Assembly: GCA_964609825.1 (NCBI GenBank)
Contig: CAZSSH010000009.1
Location: 62,001 to 126,000, forward strand
Direction: 5' to 3'
Length of the DNA: 64,000 nt
From: CAZSSH01 sp964609825
GTDB taxonomy: Bacteria > Verrucomicrobiota > Lentisphaeria > Victivallales > Victivallaceae
In this document: piece by piece, positions 25,174 through 34,042 of the stretch
Position numbering within the stretch: the stretch's first letter is position 1
Layout of the letters: every line of letters starts with the position of its first letter
Notes under the pieces: model-generated
What the model saw: only the letters and a program-made list of their open reading frames with translations
Databases searched by the model: none
Told to the model about the DNA's origin: nothing
Position numbers and translations under genes: made by a program

Positions 25174-28110
25174 ATGATCAAAAAATTATGGTTGACGGCG
25201 GCGCTGACGTTGACACTGACGGCCGCTTGGGCCGACGCGGTCAATCCCGGCGATTTAAGAATCATCCGCGACGACGGCTCGGCGGCCGATGGCAAAGCGG
25301 TGTTTGCCGACGGTCTTTACACTTTTGACGGCCAGTCATTGCTGGCGCTGCCGTGGAAACACGCCGGGATGCAGACATTGCGGCTGCAAATAAAGTACAG
25401 TGACGCGCCGTCCGGGGTGCTGCTGTCCAAAAACCGCCCCGAGGAGGGCAACCGCGGTCTGGAGATCGGGTTGGCCGCCAAAAACTTTTTTGAGTTCGAC
25501 GGTGCGCGCCCGGCCGGCCAGATTTCCGATGGGGCCAAGGCCAACATTGTGGCATTGTGGGACTCCAAAGCCCCGGAGTTGCAAGCCGGGGTATGGTACG
25601 ATGTTTTTGTCCGCTTTGCTCCCAATGACGAGTTGACGCTCTATATATTTGACGCCGACGCCAAAAAACCGGTTTTTGAAAAATCGGTCAGTTGCGGCAA
25701 AATTGCCGAAATCAAAGCGAGCGCGGGCGACGGGCTGCTGTGCTTGGGCGGTCGTCGCAACAGCTCCAAAAGCTGCACTTTTTTGGCCCCGGCCAAAACG
25801 GAGATCCGCTTGCCGGAGCTGTGGAAAAGCGCACTCTCCGAAGAGGAAATTTACCGTCTTGCCAAGGTGAATACCGATCCGGCCGCCGCTTTGGTCAATC
25901 CGGCGCCCAAACAATACTTTGTCGCCGTTGACGGCATCGACAGCAATGACGGATTGACGGCCAAAACCCCGTTTGCCACCATCCAAAAGGCGGCCGATCT
26001 GGTGAAGCCCGGCGATACGGTGATCATCGCATCGGGGGTTTATTTTGAGCAAGTTTCGATCAATGCTGCCGGTACTGTCAAACAGCCGATCACCTTTCGC
26101 GCGTCGGAGGAGGGACTTAACAAAGTCGTCGTCACCGGCGCCGACCGCGCCGTCCGCCAAAAACAAAAGAGCTGGAAGCTTGAGGATGATAAGCTCGGGC
26201 TCTACAGCATCGAGTGCGATCACCAGCCCGCGCGCGTGTTGTATGATCAGATCGATCTTTTTCCTTATCCCGAATTCGATCAACTGAAGACTTTTACATT
26301 GCGGGACGGTTATCCGGGGGTGGAAAACGGCTTTTATTTTGACAGCGTCAAACAACGGCTTTTTGTCCGGCTTCATCCCGGCAACCGCTACGGTTCCGGC
26401 AACCCTGCCGAGCGCACGGTCAGCATTGCCCCTGCCGCTGCTCCGGGATTCAACGGTCACCATATTTACCGCCCCGGGGACGGCAATTTCTTTATCGGGC
26501 TCAAGCAGCCGGTGTATCTGGTTTTTGACGGCCTCACTTTTGAAACTCCCGGCTCGGCGGGCGTGGTTACCGGCGGCAGCAATGTGGTCGTGCGCAATTC
26601 GTATTTCAAGGGCTGTCGTTTCGGCGTCTGCGGTTTCGGCAGTCCGTCCGGGGTTTTTGTCGAAAACAGCGTCTATGATCAAGCCTACGCCTACAGCGAC
26701 GTGGTCGACGTCGTCCGCAAATTTCGCGGCAGCGAAATCCAAAAAAAGCACTTCTTTTATTTTTGGGCGCGCAAGGGCGTCAACAACGACAGCAGCAAAG
26801 TAAAAAATTATGAAACCGGCATTGTGGGCGGCGTCGGCTCCTATTGGCATGTCCGCAACAATCTGGTGGTGGAGGCCTTTGAGGGGATGTCGAGCTGGGG
26901 GGTCGATCTGGCGCAGCATTTCCAAGTCTATGGCAACGTGTTCCGCCGGGTGGTGGACAATGCGGTTGAGACGGAAAACCACACTGCCGACGTGCGGATT
27001 TACAACAATCACTTTAGCGATGTCTTTGAGCCGGTTTCGTGGCAGCCCCTGGGCGGTTTGCCGTGGCCGGGGCCGGTGTTTGTCTACCGCAATTTGTTTG
27101 CGGACAGCCCGGATTTTAAGGAGTTGGCCGTGTCGCTTGATCCGACGCAGTTTTTGCCCGGCGCCTTTAAAATCGGAGCTTCGGGCCGCAATTGGGAGCA
27201 GGATCACATGGGCAAAGTCCCGCCGGAAGTATTGCAGAGCAAAATATCCAAACGGGTGGTCTCAGTGCCGGAGCCGGGATTTTTGATCTTTAACAATACA
27301 GTGTTGCGGACGGAGGGGTATTTGGTCACGACGCCGATGCCGATAGCCGGCAAAGCGATCCGCGAAATCGCCAACGTCAAATTTTTTAACAACATCATTC
27401 AAGCCAAAGGTCTCAATAAAATATCCGACTGGGACGGCGGGGTGTTTGAGTTTTACAACAATCTGGTGCTCTCCGATGCAGCTGATGCCGCCGGGAGCAA
27501 GGTGATGGCCGGGATCGACGGCAAAATCGCCGCTCCGGGTGAAGGCGCCGCCGCCGGTCAACAGCTGGGGACGCTCCTCTTTGACGAGCCCGATGCCGCG
27601 GTCGCTGCCGGCGCGGGCGAACTCCAATTTGTTGCCGGCCCGGTTGCTCAAGCTCCGGCAGAGTCGGAGTTTCGCCGCACTCTGGCATACGAGCCCACCT
27701 TGATCCGCACGGCCGGCCCGGTCGCCGGACGCTGGGGGTTTTATGCCGCTTTGGGGGAATATAAAATCAAGCAGACCAACTCCGGCAAATTGACCAGATT
27801 GACCCTGACCTTTAGAGTCACCGAGGCCGCCGCCGAGTGGCGGGTGATCAAATCCGGGTCCTTTGTACTTGCTTTGGCGGTCGACAACGGGGTGACGACA
27901 TTGCGTCTCGCCGGGCCGGACGGAGAGCAAAAAGCCGTGCTCGGCAAATTGCCGCGCGAAACTTGGCAGACGCTTGAGCTTGACTGGTCGGACAACAAAG
28001 TACGCCGCAACGGCAGCGAAATTACGGTCGCTTTGCCTGCGGTTGAAGCGGGAAAACCGCTCGAAATGCTGATCGGCCGCAATCCGGTCTGGGATTTGGT
28101 GATCCATTGA
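25174..28110 (+). CDS. Secreted LamG plus parallel beta-helix protein (cassette 2)
   Basis: 978 aa from ATG at 25174 with GAAGGGAA upstream. Signal peptide MIKKLWLTAALTLTLTAAWA. Residues about 30-240 look like a LamG/concanavalin-type domain. Residues about 248-300 (VDGIDSNDGLTAKTPFATIQ, then KPGDTVIIASGVYFEQV) are the DUF1565-type opening of a right-handed beta-helix, which continues to about residue 760 with repeated NNxF and NxVxxxN turns. A second LamG-like segment closes the protein. This architecture is typical of polysaccharide lyases and carrageenase/alginate-type hydrolases, but I identify no catalytic triad. A strong terminator follows. Confidence 0.75.
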   Translation: MIKKLWLTAALTLTLTAAWADAVNPGDLRIIRDDGSAADGKAVFADGLYTFDGQSLLALPWKHAGMQTLRLQIKYSDAPSGVLLSKNRPEEGNRGLEIGLAAKNFFEFDGARPAGQISDGAKANIVALWDSKAPELQAGVWYDVFVRFAPNDELTLYIFDADAKKPVFEKSVSCGKIAEIKASAGDGLLCLGGRRNSSKSCTFLAPAKTEIRLPELWKSALSEEEIYRLAKVNTDPAAALVNPAPKQYFVAVDGIDSNDGLTAKTPFATIQKAADLVKPGDTVIIASGVYFEQVSINAAGTVKQPITFRASEEGLNKVVVTGADRAVRQKQKSWKLEDDKLGLYSIECDHQPARVLYDQIDLFPYPEFDQLKTFTLRDGYPGVENGFYFDSVKQRLFVRLHPGNRYGSGNPAERTVSIAPAAAPGFNGHHIYRPGDGNFFIGLKQPVYLVFDGLTFETPGSAGVVTGGSNVVVRNSYFKGCRFGVCGFGSPSGVFVENSVYDQAYAYSDVVDVVRKFRGSEIQKKHFFYFWARKGVNNDSSKVKNYETGIVGGVGSYWHVRNNLVVEAFEGMSSWGVDLAQHFQVYGNVFRRVVDNAVETENHTADVRIYNNHFSDVFEPVSWQPLGGLPWPGPVFVYRNLFADSPDFKELAVSLDPTQFLPGAFKIGASGRNWEQDHMGKVPPEVLQSKISKRVVSVPEPGFLIFNNTVLRTEGYLVTTPMPIAGKAIREIANVKFFNNIIQAKGLNKISDWDGGVFEFYNNLVLSDAADAAGSKVMAGIDGKIAAPGEGAAAGQQLGTLLFDEPDAAVAAGAGELQFVAGPVAQAPAESEFRRTLAYEPTLIRTAGPVAGRWGFYAALGEYKIKQTNSGKLTRLTLTFRVTEAAAEWRVIKSGSFVLALAVDNGVTTLRLAGPDGEQKAVLGKLPRETWQTLELDWSDNKVRRNGSEITVALPAVEAGKPLEMLIGRNPVWDLVIH

Positions 28111-28127
28111 CCTTTTTTGGCGCAAGC

Positions 28128-28158
28128 GCCCCGGACGGTTGTTCCGGGGCTTTTTTTT
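28128..28158 (+). terminator. Rho-independent terminator of cassette 2
   Basis: A perfect 8-bp stem, GCCCCGGA with TCCGGGGC, a 7-nt loop and eight T. Confidence 0.95.
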
Positions 28159-28189
28159 GCAAAAATTTCATATTTTCTGAAATAAGCTA

Positions 28190-28217
28190 TTGACTTTTTG
28201 AGGATGTTTGCTATAAT
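28190..28217 (+). promoter_or_regulatory. Promoter of cassette 3
   Basis: TTGACT, 16 nt, TATAAT, with the palindrome starting one nucleotide after the -10 box. Confidence 0.8.
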
Positions 28218-28218
28218 A

Positions 28219-28236
28219 TATACAGAAAGCTGTATA
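28219..28236. promoter_or_regulatory. Candidate operator TATACA-N6-TGTATA (cassette 3)
   Basis: TATACAG-AAAG-CTGTATA, a perfect 7-bp inverted repeat. Same length and same distance from the -10 box as in cassette 2. Confidence 0.72.
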
Positions 28237-28251
28237 TTTTATGGAGTTTGA

Positions 28252-29370
28252 ATGAAAACAGCCAATGCAAAATTTATTCAGGTCGCAGAGATGATCCGGG
28301 AGCGGGCCCAACGCGGAGAGTACCTCAATGTTTCGTTGCCGGGGGCGCCCAAATTGGCACAGGAGCTCGGGATCAGTTATTTGACGATTCGCAAAGCGAT
28401 GGCTTGGCTGGTTGACTCGGGTGAATTCATTCGTCAGGACAACGGGCGGATCTTTTGGGCCGGGAGCGCGTTGGAGAAACCCCGTCTCAAGGTTGCCTAC
28501 ATCATGCCTCACTACGTCGGGATCAATTACCGTTGGCGCAATGCGATTGCCAACAGCGCCCATGATTTCGGCTGCAGTTTTACCGATATTTTGTATCTGC
28601 GCTGTGACGACCCGATTGTTTTTGAGGCGCTGGATCAGGATTTTGACGTGATTTTTATGCAAATTCCGGTGGTTAATAATATTTTGCTGCAAAAAATGTT
28701 GACCAAGCGCGACAAATTGGTTTCCTTGTTTGAGGATATGACGCATTTGGGCATCCGTTGCATTGACGGATTGTCACATGATGCGATCGGGATTTTGATG
28801 AAATTTTTGGTTGAGCGCGGTTTTGACAAGATTGATTACTTTTGCATGGAGATGAAGCGTGTCGGGGTGGATGGTCGCAAAAAGGTTTGGAGCCGAAGCC
28901 TTAAAGAGCTTAATTGTACCGGTAATTTGTATGAGTCCTATTGTGAGTACGGCACTCCCACTATTGCCGCGGCTTTGGAGTATGCCAAAGAGTTGGTTGC
29001 GGCAGGGCGGTTTTCGCCGGGGCAGGCGGTTTATTGCAATAATATTGAGAGTGCGCAAGGGTTGATCCGGGCGCTGTTTGACGTCGGTCTCCGTGTCCCC
29101 GAGGATGTGAGCGTAGTCTCCTTTGGCAATCCCGAGCGGGCGACGGTGAATACGCCGTCAATCACCATTGTCAGCACCCCCGATTTACGGCCGGTGACTG
29201 ATCGGGTGTTTAAGTATTATCTCGGCAAGTCTGCGTCTGATAAAGAGTTGTCCTATTGTATTGGGCTTGCTGATATCCCCCAAAATGAAATATTGTGGCA
29301 CGGCGAATCGGTCGGGTTCGGGCCGGGAATCAAAAGTAAGAAAATGGAAAAAAACGTTACAGTCGTTTAA
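28252..29370 (+). CDS. GntR-type regulator, paralogue of the cassette-2 regulator (cassette 3)
   Basis: 372 aa; GGAG lies 5 nt before the ATG. The winged helix is LPGAPKLAQELGISYLTIRK, then LVDSGEFIRQDNGRIFWAG. The sensor domain matches the cassette-2 regulator throughout (GINYRWRNAIANSAHDFGCS, VPEDVSVVSFGNPERATVNT). The two are recent paralogues sharing the same operator, so they may cross-regulate each other's cassettes or respond to related sugars. It is followed after 37 nt by a pseudopilin gene. Confidence 0.88.
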   Translation: MKTANAKFIQVAEMIRERAQRGEYLNVSLPGAPKLAQELGISYLTIRKAMAWLVDSGEFIRQDNGRIFWAGSALEKPRLKVAYIMPHYVGINYRWRNAIANSAHDFGCSFTDILYLRCDDPIVFEALDQDFDVIFMQIPVVNNILLQKMLTKRDKLVSLFEDMTHLGIRCIDGLSHDAIGILMKFLVERGFDKIDYFCMEMKRVGVDGRKKVWSRSLKELNCTGNLYESYCEYGTPTIAAALEYAKELVAAGRFSPGQAVYCNNIESAQGLIRALFDVGLRVPEDVSVVSFGNPERATVNTPSITIVSTPDLRPVTDRVFKYYLGKSASDKELSYCIGLADIPQNEILWHGESVGFGPGIKSKKMEKNVTVV

Positions 29371-29407
29371 ATATTTAACCGTTATCTTAAAAGGAAAGGT
29401 TTGGAAC

Positions 29408-30184
29408 ATGAAAAAAGTATTTACCCTCATTGAGTTACTGGTGGTTATCGCCATCATCGCCATTTTGGCCTCGATGCTGTTGCCGGCGCTCAACAAAGCG
29501 CGCGACAAAGCAAAAACGATCAAATGCACCAATAATCTCAAGCAAGTTTTTACGGGGTTCGCCTTTTATGGCAGCACTTATCAAACCTATCCGTCGGCCA
29601 AACAGACCAACGAAGGCCTCGGCTATTCGCATTTTTGGCAGTGGAAAATCCGGCCGTTTCTGGGCCTAAACGAAAAACCCACCGGCGTGTGGAGTGATTC
29701 GGCGAAATATCGTGAGCAAACACCTTTCAGCTGTCCCAATGTCCAGTGGAATACCAATGGTAACACCAACGACACTTGCGGTTACTCGATGAATGGTTTT
29801 GGCGCCACCAGCAATTGCTATAAGATGACCGGAACCAAGCTTGGTTACGGAACTGCCGGAGACGGCGGGCTTTATTATGTGAAGCCCGACAGTGTTGCCA
29901 CCAGATCAAACGGCGCTTATCTCAAGCCGTCGACTTCGGATATCATGCTCGTTTCCGAGCGCGGTTTTCAGGCCGAGGGTGATGGCGCGATTGACCCGGC
30001 AATCCCCAGCGGCACGTATTTGCGTTATACTTACAACGGCTCCAACGGTCGCTTTGGCTGGGATTATACTTTGCGCCACAATAAAAAGCGCAACGTGATG
30101 TGGTTTGACGGGCACGTCAGCCAGGCCGGGATGGGCGACATCAATTATTACAATGTCCGTCTTTATAACGGTCAGCCCTGGTAA
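29408..30184 (+). CDS. Orphan type II pseudopilin (cassette 3)
   Basis: 258 aa from ATG at 29408 with AAAGGAAAGG upstream; the longer frame overlaps the regulator and is not used. Prepilin signal MKKVFTLIELLVVIAIIAIL, then LPALNKARDKAKTIKCTNNL. Near the C-terminus, LRHNKKRNVMWFDGHVSQ is an exact H-X9-DG motif. The central part contains paired Cys residues (FSCPNV, DTCGYSMNG). Followed by a LamG-domain protein and a glycosidase in the same operon. Confidence 0.88.
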   Translation: MKKVFTLIELLVVIAIIAILASMLLPALNKARDKAKTIKCTNNLKQVFTGFAFYGSTYQTYPSAKQTNEGLGYSHFWQWKIRPFLGLNEKPTGVWSDSAKYREQTPFSCPNVQWNTNGNTNDTCGYSMNGFGATSNCYKMTGTKLGYGTAGDGGLYYVKPDSVATRSNGAYLKPSTSDIMLVSERGFQAEGDGAIDPAIPSGTYLRYTYNGSNGRFGWDYTLRHNKKRNVMWFDGHVSQAGMGDINYYNVRLYNGQPW

Positions 30185-30261
30185 TCATATCACTGCCCGA
30201 AATGTACCGTTTCGGACAGTGACGATTGAGATAAGATAATTTTTGAGGAGAAGAATACGAG

Positions 30262-30990
30262 ATGAAGCAATTTTTTGCCATTGCTCTCGGCTTGCTGGCC
30301 GCAGTCAGCGCCTATGCCGATTTTACCAATGGTCTGGCGGCACGCTGGACGTTTAACGATAGCGCAGACGAGACTGTCGCGCTGACCGACGACATCGGGC
30401 AATTGGTGCTCAAAAAGGGAGGCTCCGGTGCCGATCAGAGTTTAACCCTCAATCCTGACGGTACGGTGTCGCTGGGAGCAGCCGTCTATCTTGTTTGCGA
30501 GGCGGTCAACTCGGGTGATGCCAAGTTTGCCGGTCTCAAGGACGGTGTGACCATTTGGGCCCGCATCAAATATGTAGATAAAATGACCGATCCGGTGGCA
30601 TTCACCTATGGGTTGTCCAACCTGAACCGCTCCGGCGACTGGGCCAACACCGTTTTGATCGTCCTCAACAACCAGCAGGGGATGGGCAATCGCGGAATTT
30701 GCACCGACAAAAAAGAATTCGGCATGGGCTCCGGGTGGCTGCCCGCCAAACAAGGGGATTTCTCCGAGGTGGCGCTGGTTTTTAACGGAAAAACCAAAAA
30801 GAGCTCGATTGTCGTTGACGGCAAAGAACAAGTGCGCAATACCGGCGCTCAATTGGCGGACTTTTCCTCTTTGATGATCGGCCGCCTCAAAGCGACCAAC
30901 GGGCAGAAAATTGTGATCGACGAGCTGCGGGTATACTCCAATGCTTTGTCCGCCGAGTGGATCGGTGAAATCGAAAAGGTGGAAAAATGA
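30262..30990 (+). CDS. Small secreted LamG/concanavalin-like protein (cassette 3)
   Basis: 242 aa. Signal peptide MKQFFAIALGLLAAVSAYA, then a single jelly-roll domain beginning NGLAARWTFNDSADETVALT, with FSEVALVFNGKTKKSSIVVD and a closing IDELRVYSNALSAEWI, the usual LamG/laminin_G_3 ending. It probably binds carbohydrate outside the cell. Its stop codon overlaps the start of the glycosidase (ATGA), so the two are translationally coupled, suggesting a binding partner for that enzyme. Confidence 0.8.
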   Translation: MKQFFAIALGLLAAVSAYADFTNGLAARWTFNDSADETVALTDDIGQLVLKKGGSGADQSLTLNPDGTVSLGAAVYLVCEAVNSGDAKFAGLKDGVTIWARIKYVDKMTDPVAFTYGLSNLNRSGDWANTVLIVLNNQQGMGNRGICTDKKEFGMGSGWLPAKQGDFSEVALVFNGKTKKSSIVVDGKEQVRNTGAQLADFSSLMIGRLKATNGQKIVIDELRVYSNALSAEWIGEIEKVEK

Positions 30991-33875
30991 AACATTGGCT
31001 CCTTTGGGCTTTGGCCACTTTGGCTCCGGCGGTGTATGCCGACCGCTTGGTCGTCGAGGATTTTTCGGATGTTGGCACCTGGCGCGCATGGGCGATTAAA
31101 AATACGACGCCATTGCGCTGGTTCGGCGCCAATTTGTGTTTCTCCGGGGTGCCGGATGTGTCGCGCGACGACGGCTATGCGGGCAAGCTTGAGTTTGACT
31201 TTACCGACAATAACCCGGGTCAAATCGATTTTCAGCGCTTTAAGGCATATGTCCCCGAGGTATTTGCCAAGAGCTTTGAGTTTGACGCCAATCCGCGCGG
31301 TGTGGATTGCGATATCGCAGTTACCATGGAGAGCAGCGACGGCAAACGCTTCACTTCGCCGTGGGTTAAGCTTTCCGGCAACGATTATCAGCATTATACG
31401 ATTAATTTGAGTTCTTTTGCCGACAAATTTGCCGGACCCTACAAACTTCAAAAGCTTCATTTTAAGGCGCAAAACGCTGCCGGAGCCAATTACATCATGC
31501 TTGATGATCTGGCGCTCTCCGGCGATGTCAGCCGCAAGCGGCAGATTTCCATCCGTCCGGTCTTGACCGATCTTGCGGTCAAACCGGACATCGCGTTTGC
31601 CCGCCAATTCCGCTTGCGCAATGCCAAAAATACCGAGCTCAAGTGTGATTTATCCTATCGCCTTTATAATTTTAAGGATGAGCTCGTGGGCGAGCAAACT
31701 TTGCAAAGTATAATCCCCGCTTGCGGGATGACGGTGGTCGACTTTGCCTTGCCCGCGCAGCCGGTCGGCAGCTATTACGGGCTGCTGGAGATCAAGAGCG
31801 GCAAGATCAATGTTGATTACACCGACTGGGTCGGCGTCTTTGAGCCCAACAACGGCCGCAAAAACACGCACCCCATGTGGTTCGGCATTCAAGACACCAA
31901 TATTTGGAACGGTCCGGCCGAAAACGAGCTGCATCACCTTTGGATGAAACAACTGGGTACCGATATCCAGCGTCTCGGCTTTACCGGCAACCGGATTGAG
32001 GACGGCAAAAACAACAATTACGAAGGAGTGATGAAATACATCCGCCAATGCGGCGAAGCGGGGATGATCTCCTGTGTGATGTACGGCGAGGGCGTCCCCG
32101 CATACACTCAGCTCAACCCCGGCAAAAACCGGATGATGGGCGACAATTTTGAGAAATTTGCCGGGCACGCGGATAAAGTATTTAAGATGCTTGCCGCCGA
32201 CAAGTCGGTTAAGTATCTGGAGTTTTGGAACGAGCCGGATATCGGTTTTTACAACGGCACCTTGGACGATTATTTGAAAGGCTTGGAGATCATGTACCGC
32301 GCCAAGCAAAAAATTGCGCCCGGGATCAAACTCACCACCGGCGGCGTGACGGTCATCCACCCCAAAGAAAAGAAAAATTTTTCGCGCGACATGTACCAGC
32401 GCGGCAAGGGGTTTTATGATGTCGCCTGTTTCCATGCCCACGGGAGTTTGCAAGACTACGTCGAGCGCGAAGAACTCGTTGAGAAGTGGCTCAAAGAGGC
32501 CGATATCGATGTGCCTGTATGCAACACCGAGACCGGCGAGCGCAGCGGCTATACCGTGGATACCATCAAGCGCCACAGTCAGGTATTGCTTAAAAAGATC
32601 ATTTATGCCAAGAGCCGCAATACCGAGTTTTATTTGTGGTTTACCCTTCAGGATTACTGGGATATGGATTTTGAGGCTGACGACTCCTTTGGTTTGGTGA
32701 CCAGCGACAATCGACCCAAACCGGCATTTCTGGTCTACAACGAGCTCATCCGCCAGCTGGGCGACACCAACCGCGGTGAGTTTTTAAAAGCCGACACGTT
32801 GGATATTTACCGTTTTGTCAATGATAAAACCAACCGCGAAGTATTGGTCGTCTGGCCCAAACAGGCCGATGCGGTCGGGTTGCTGAGCATGGCCGGCAAA
32901 GGCAAGGCGACGGCGGTCGATATGTTTGGCCGCACTTTGGAGTCGTTTGACGGCAACGGACAAATTAATGTCAATGTGCCCGGCTCTCCGGTTTATGTCA
33001 GCTACGACAAAAATGCCTATGTCATGGCCGAACCGATGCTGGCGCAGTCAAAGATTGTCGGCACGCGCGCCAACTCGAGTGTTACGGTGCCGATCACCGC
33101 CAAGAACACCGGCAAAGATATGGCGGTGTTTACGGTAGGGGGTACTTCGTTTGAGCTCGCTCCCGGCGCGGTTCGCAATTTGACGCAGACCGTCAAACTT
33201 CCCGCCGATCTCAAATCGGGAGTGTATACCGATAAGCTCGCCGCCACTGTCAAGCGCGGTGCCGAGGTTATGACCATGTCGATCCCGCTTTCGGTCAATA
33301 TTGCTTACCCGGCGGTCGGCTCCGGCGGCAAACCGATCAATATCGTTCTCGATAGCCTGACGCAAGTCCACGAGATGAGCTTTGATCCCAATATCCCACG
33401 CTGGAAAGACGCCAAGGATTTGTCGGTCGAGCTCTCGTTGAGTCACGACGACAAAGACATGGTCATCCATGCCGTGGTCACCGATGACAAGCATGTGATG
33501 AATAACACTCCGGAAAACGGCTGGAAGGATGACAGTATCCAGATCGGCTTTGCCAACATCAAGGGGCAGCACACCGAGCTTACCTTAAGCGGCAAAGACG
33601 GTACCGGCGGCGCCTGGGCGCATATTTCGAGCGCGGGCAATACCGGCTTATGGGATGTTCCGGTGTCGGTCAACGCGGCCAACGGCAAGACCGTCTATGA
33701 CGTGCGTTTGCCTTTGGCCAAGCTCGGTATTGCGCCTGATAAGGGAACCGTGTTCCGCTTTGCATTTTTGGTCAACGAAAATGACGGGCAGGGGCGCGTC
33801 CGCTGGATCGAGTACCAAAGCGGCATCGGCCGCTCCAAAAATCCGGATGAGTACGGGTGGGGCGTCATCGAGTAA
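30987..33875 (+). CDS. Secreted clan GH-A glycosidase with CBM9-like C-terminus (cassette 3)
   Basis: 962 aa. Signal peptide MKHWLLWALATLAPAVYA. An N-terminal CBM-like jelly roll spans about residues 20-180. The TIM barrel has LEFWNEPD (acid/base Glu about 413) and CNTETGER (nucleophile Glu about 515), as in GH39/GH5-like enzymes. After a beta-sandwich segment, the C-terminal about 190 residues resemble a CBM9-type domain ending NENDGQGRVRWIEY and GIGRSKNPDEYGW, the same ending as the cassette-1 glycosidase. Overlaps the LamG gene by 4 nt. A strong terminator follows. The substrate cannot be told. Confidence 0.82.
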   Translation: MKHWLLWALATLAPAVYADRLVVEDFSDVGTWRAWAIKNTTPLRWFGANLCFSGVPDVSRDDGYAGKLEFDFTDNNPGQIDFQRFKAYVPEVFAKSFEFDANPRGVDCDIAVTMESSDGKRFTSPWVKLSGNDYQHYTINLSSFADKFAGPYKLQKLHFKAQNAAGANYIMLDDLALSGDVSRKRQISIRPVLTDLAVKPDIAFARQFRLRNAKNTELKCDLSYRLYNFKDELVGEQTLQSIIPACGMTVVDFALPAQPVGSYYGLLEIKSGKINVDYTDWVGVFEPNNGRKNTHPMWFGIQDTNIWNGPAENELHHLWMKQLGTDIQRLGFTGNRIEDGKNNNYEGVMKYIRQCGEAGMISCVMYGEGVPAYTQLNPGKNRMMGDNFEKFAGHADKVFKMLAADKSVKYLEFWNEPDIGFYNGTLDDYLKGLEIMYRAKQKIAPGIKLTTGGVTVIHPKEKKNFSRDMYQRGKGFYDVACFHAHGSLQDYVEREELVEKWLKEADIDVPVCNTETGERSGYTVDTIKRHSQVLLKKIIYAKSRNTEFYLWFTLQDYWDMDFEADDSFGLVTSDNRPKPAFLVYNELIRQLGDTNRGEFLKADTLDIYRFVNDKTNREVLVVWPKQADAVGLLSMAGKGKATAVDMFGRTLESFDGNGQINVNVPGSPVYVSYDKNAYVMAEPMLAQSKIVGTRANSSVTVPITAKNTGKDMAVFTVGGTSFELAPGAVRNLTQTVKLPADLKSGVYTDKLAATVKRGAEVMTMSIPLSVNIAYPAVGSGGKPINIVLDSLTQVHEMSFDPNIPRWKDAKDLSVELSLSHDDKDMVIHAVVTDDKHVMNNTPENGWKDDSIQIGFANIKGQHTELTLSGKDGTGGAWAHISSAGNTGLWDVPVSVNAANGKTVYDVRLPLAKLGIAPDKGTVFRFAFLVNENDGQGRVRWIEYQSGIGRSKNPDEYGWGVIE

Positions 33876-33892
33876 TTATTACGCTCACAATT

Positions 33893-33923
33893 GCGCCGGG
33901 AGTGATTTCCCGGCGCTTTTTTT
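33893..33923 (+). terminator. Rho-independent terminator of cassette 3
   Basis: A perfect 9-bp stem, GCGCCGGGA with TCCCGGCGC, a 6-nt loop and seven T. Confidence 0.95.
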
Positions 33924-33980
33924 GCCCGAATTTCCGTGTATCTATTTTATATAAAAAATTTTAATTTTATCTATTGTGTA

Positions 33981-34009
33981 TTGACTTGTGCTTCGATTTG
34001 CGGTATAAT
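33981..34009 (+). promoter_or_regulatory. Promoter of cassette 4
   Basis: TTGACT, 17 nt, TATAAT, 33 nt before the ATG. GGTAT at the -10 box and ATACC just before the ATG form a wide inverted pair, but the TATACA-N6-TGTATA site is absent. Confidence 0.85.
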
Positions 34010-34042
34010 TATATCAGATCACAAACAATACAGAGAGATACC

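Noticed and set aside
25336..27207. 623-aa minus-strand frame opposite the beta-helix gene
   Set aside because: The plus strand has a signal peptide, DUF1565-like opening and operon context; the minus frame shows no motif.
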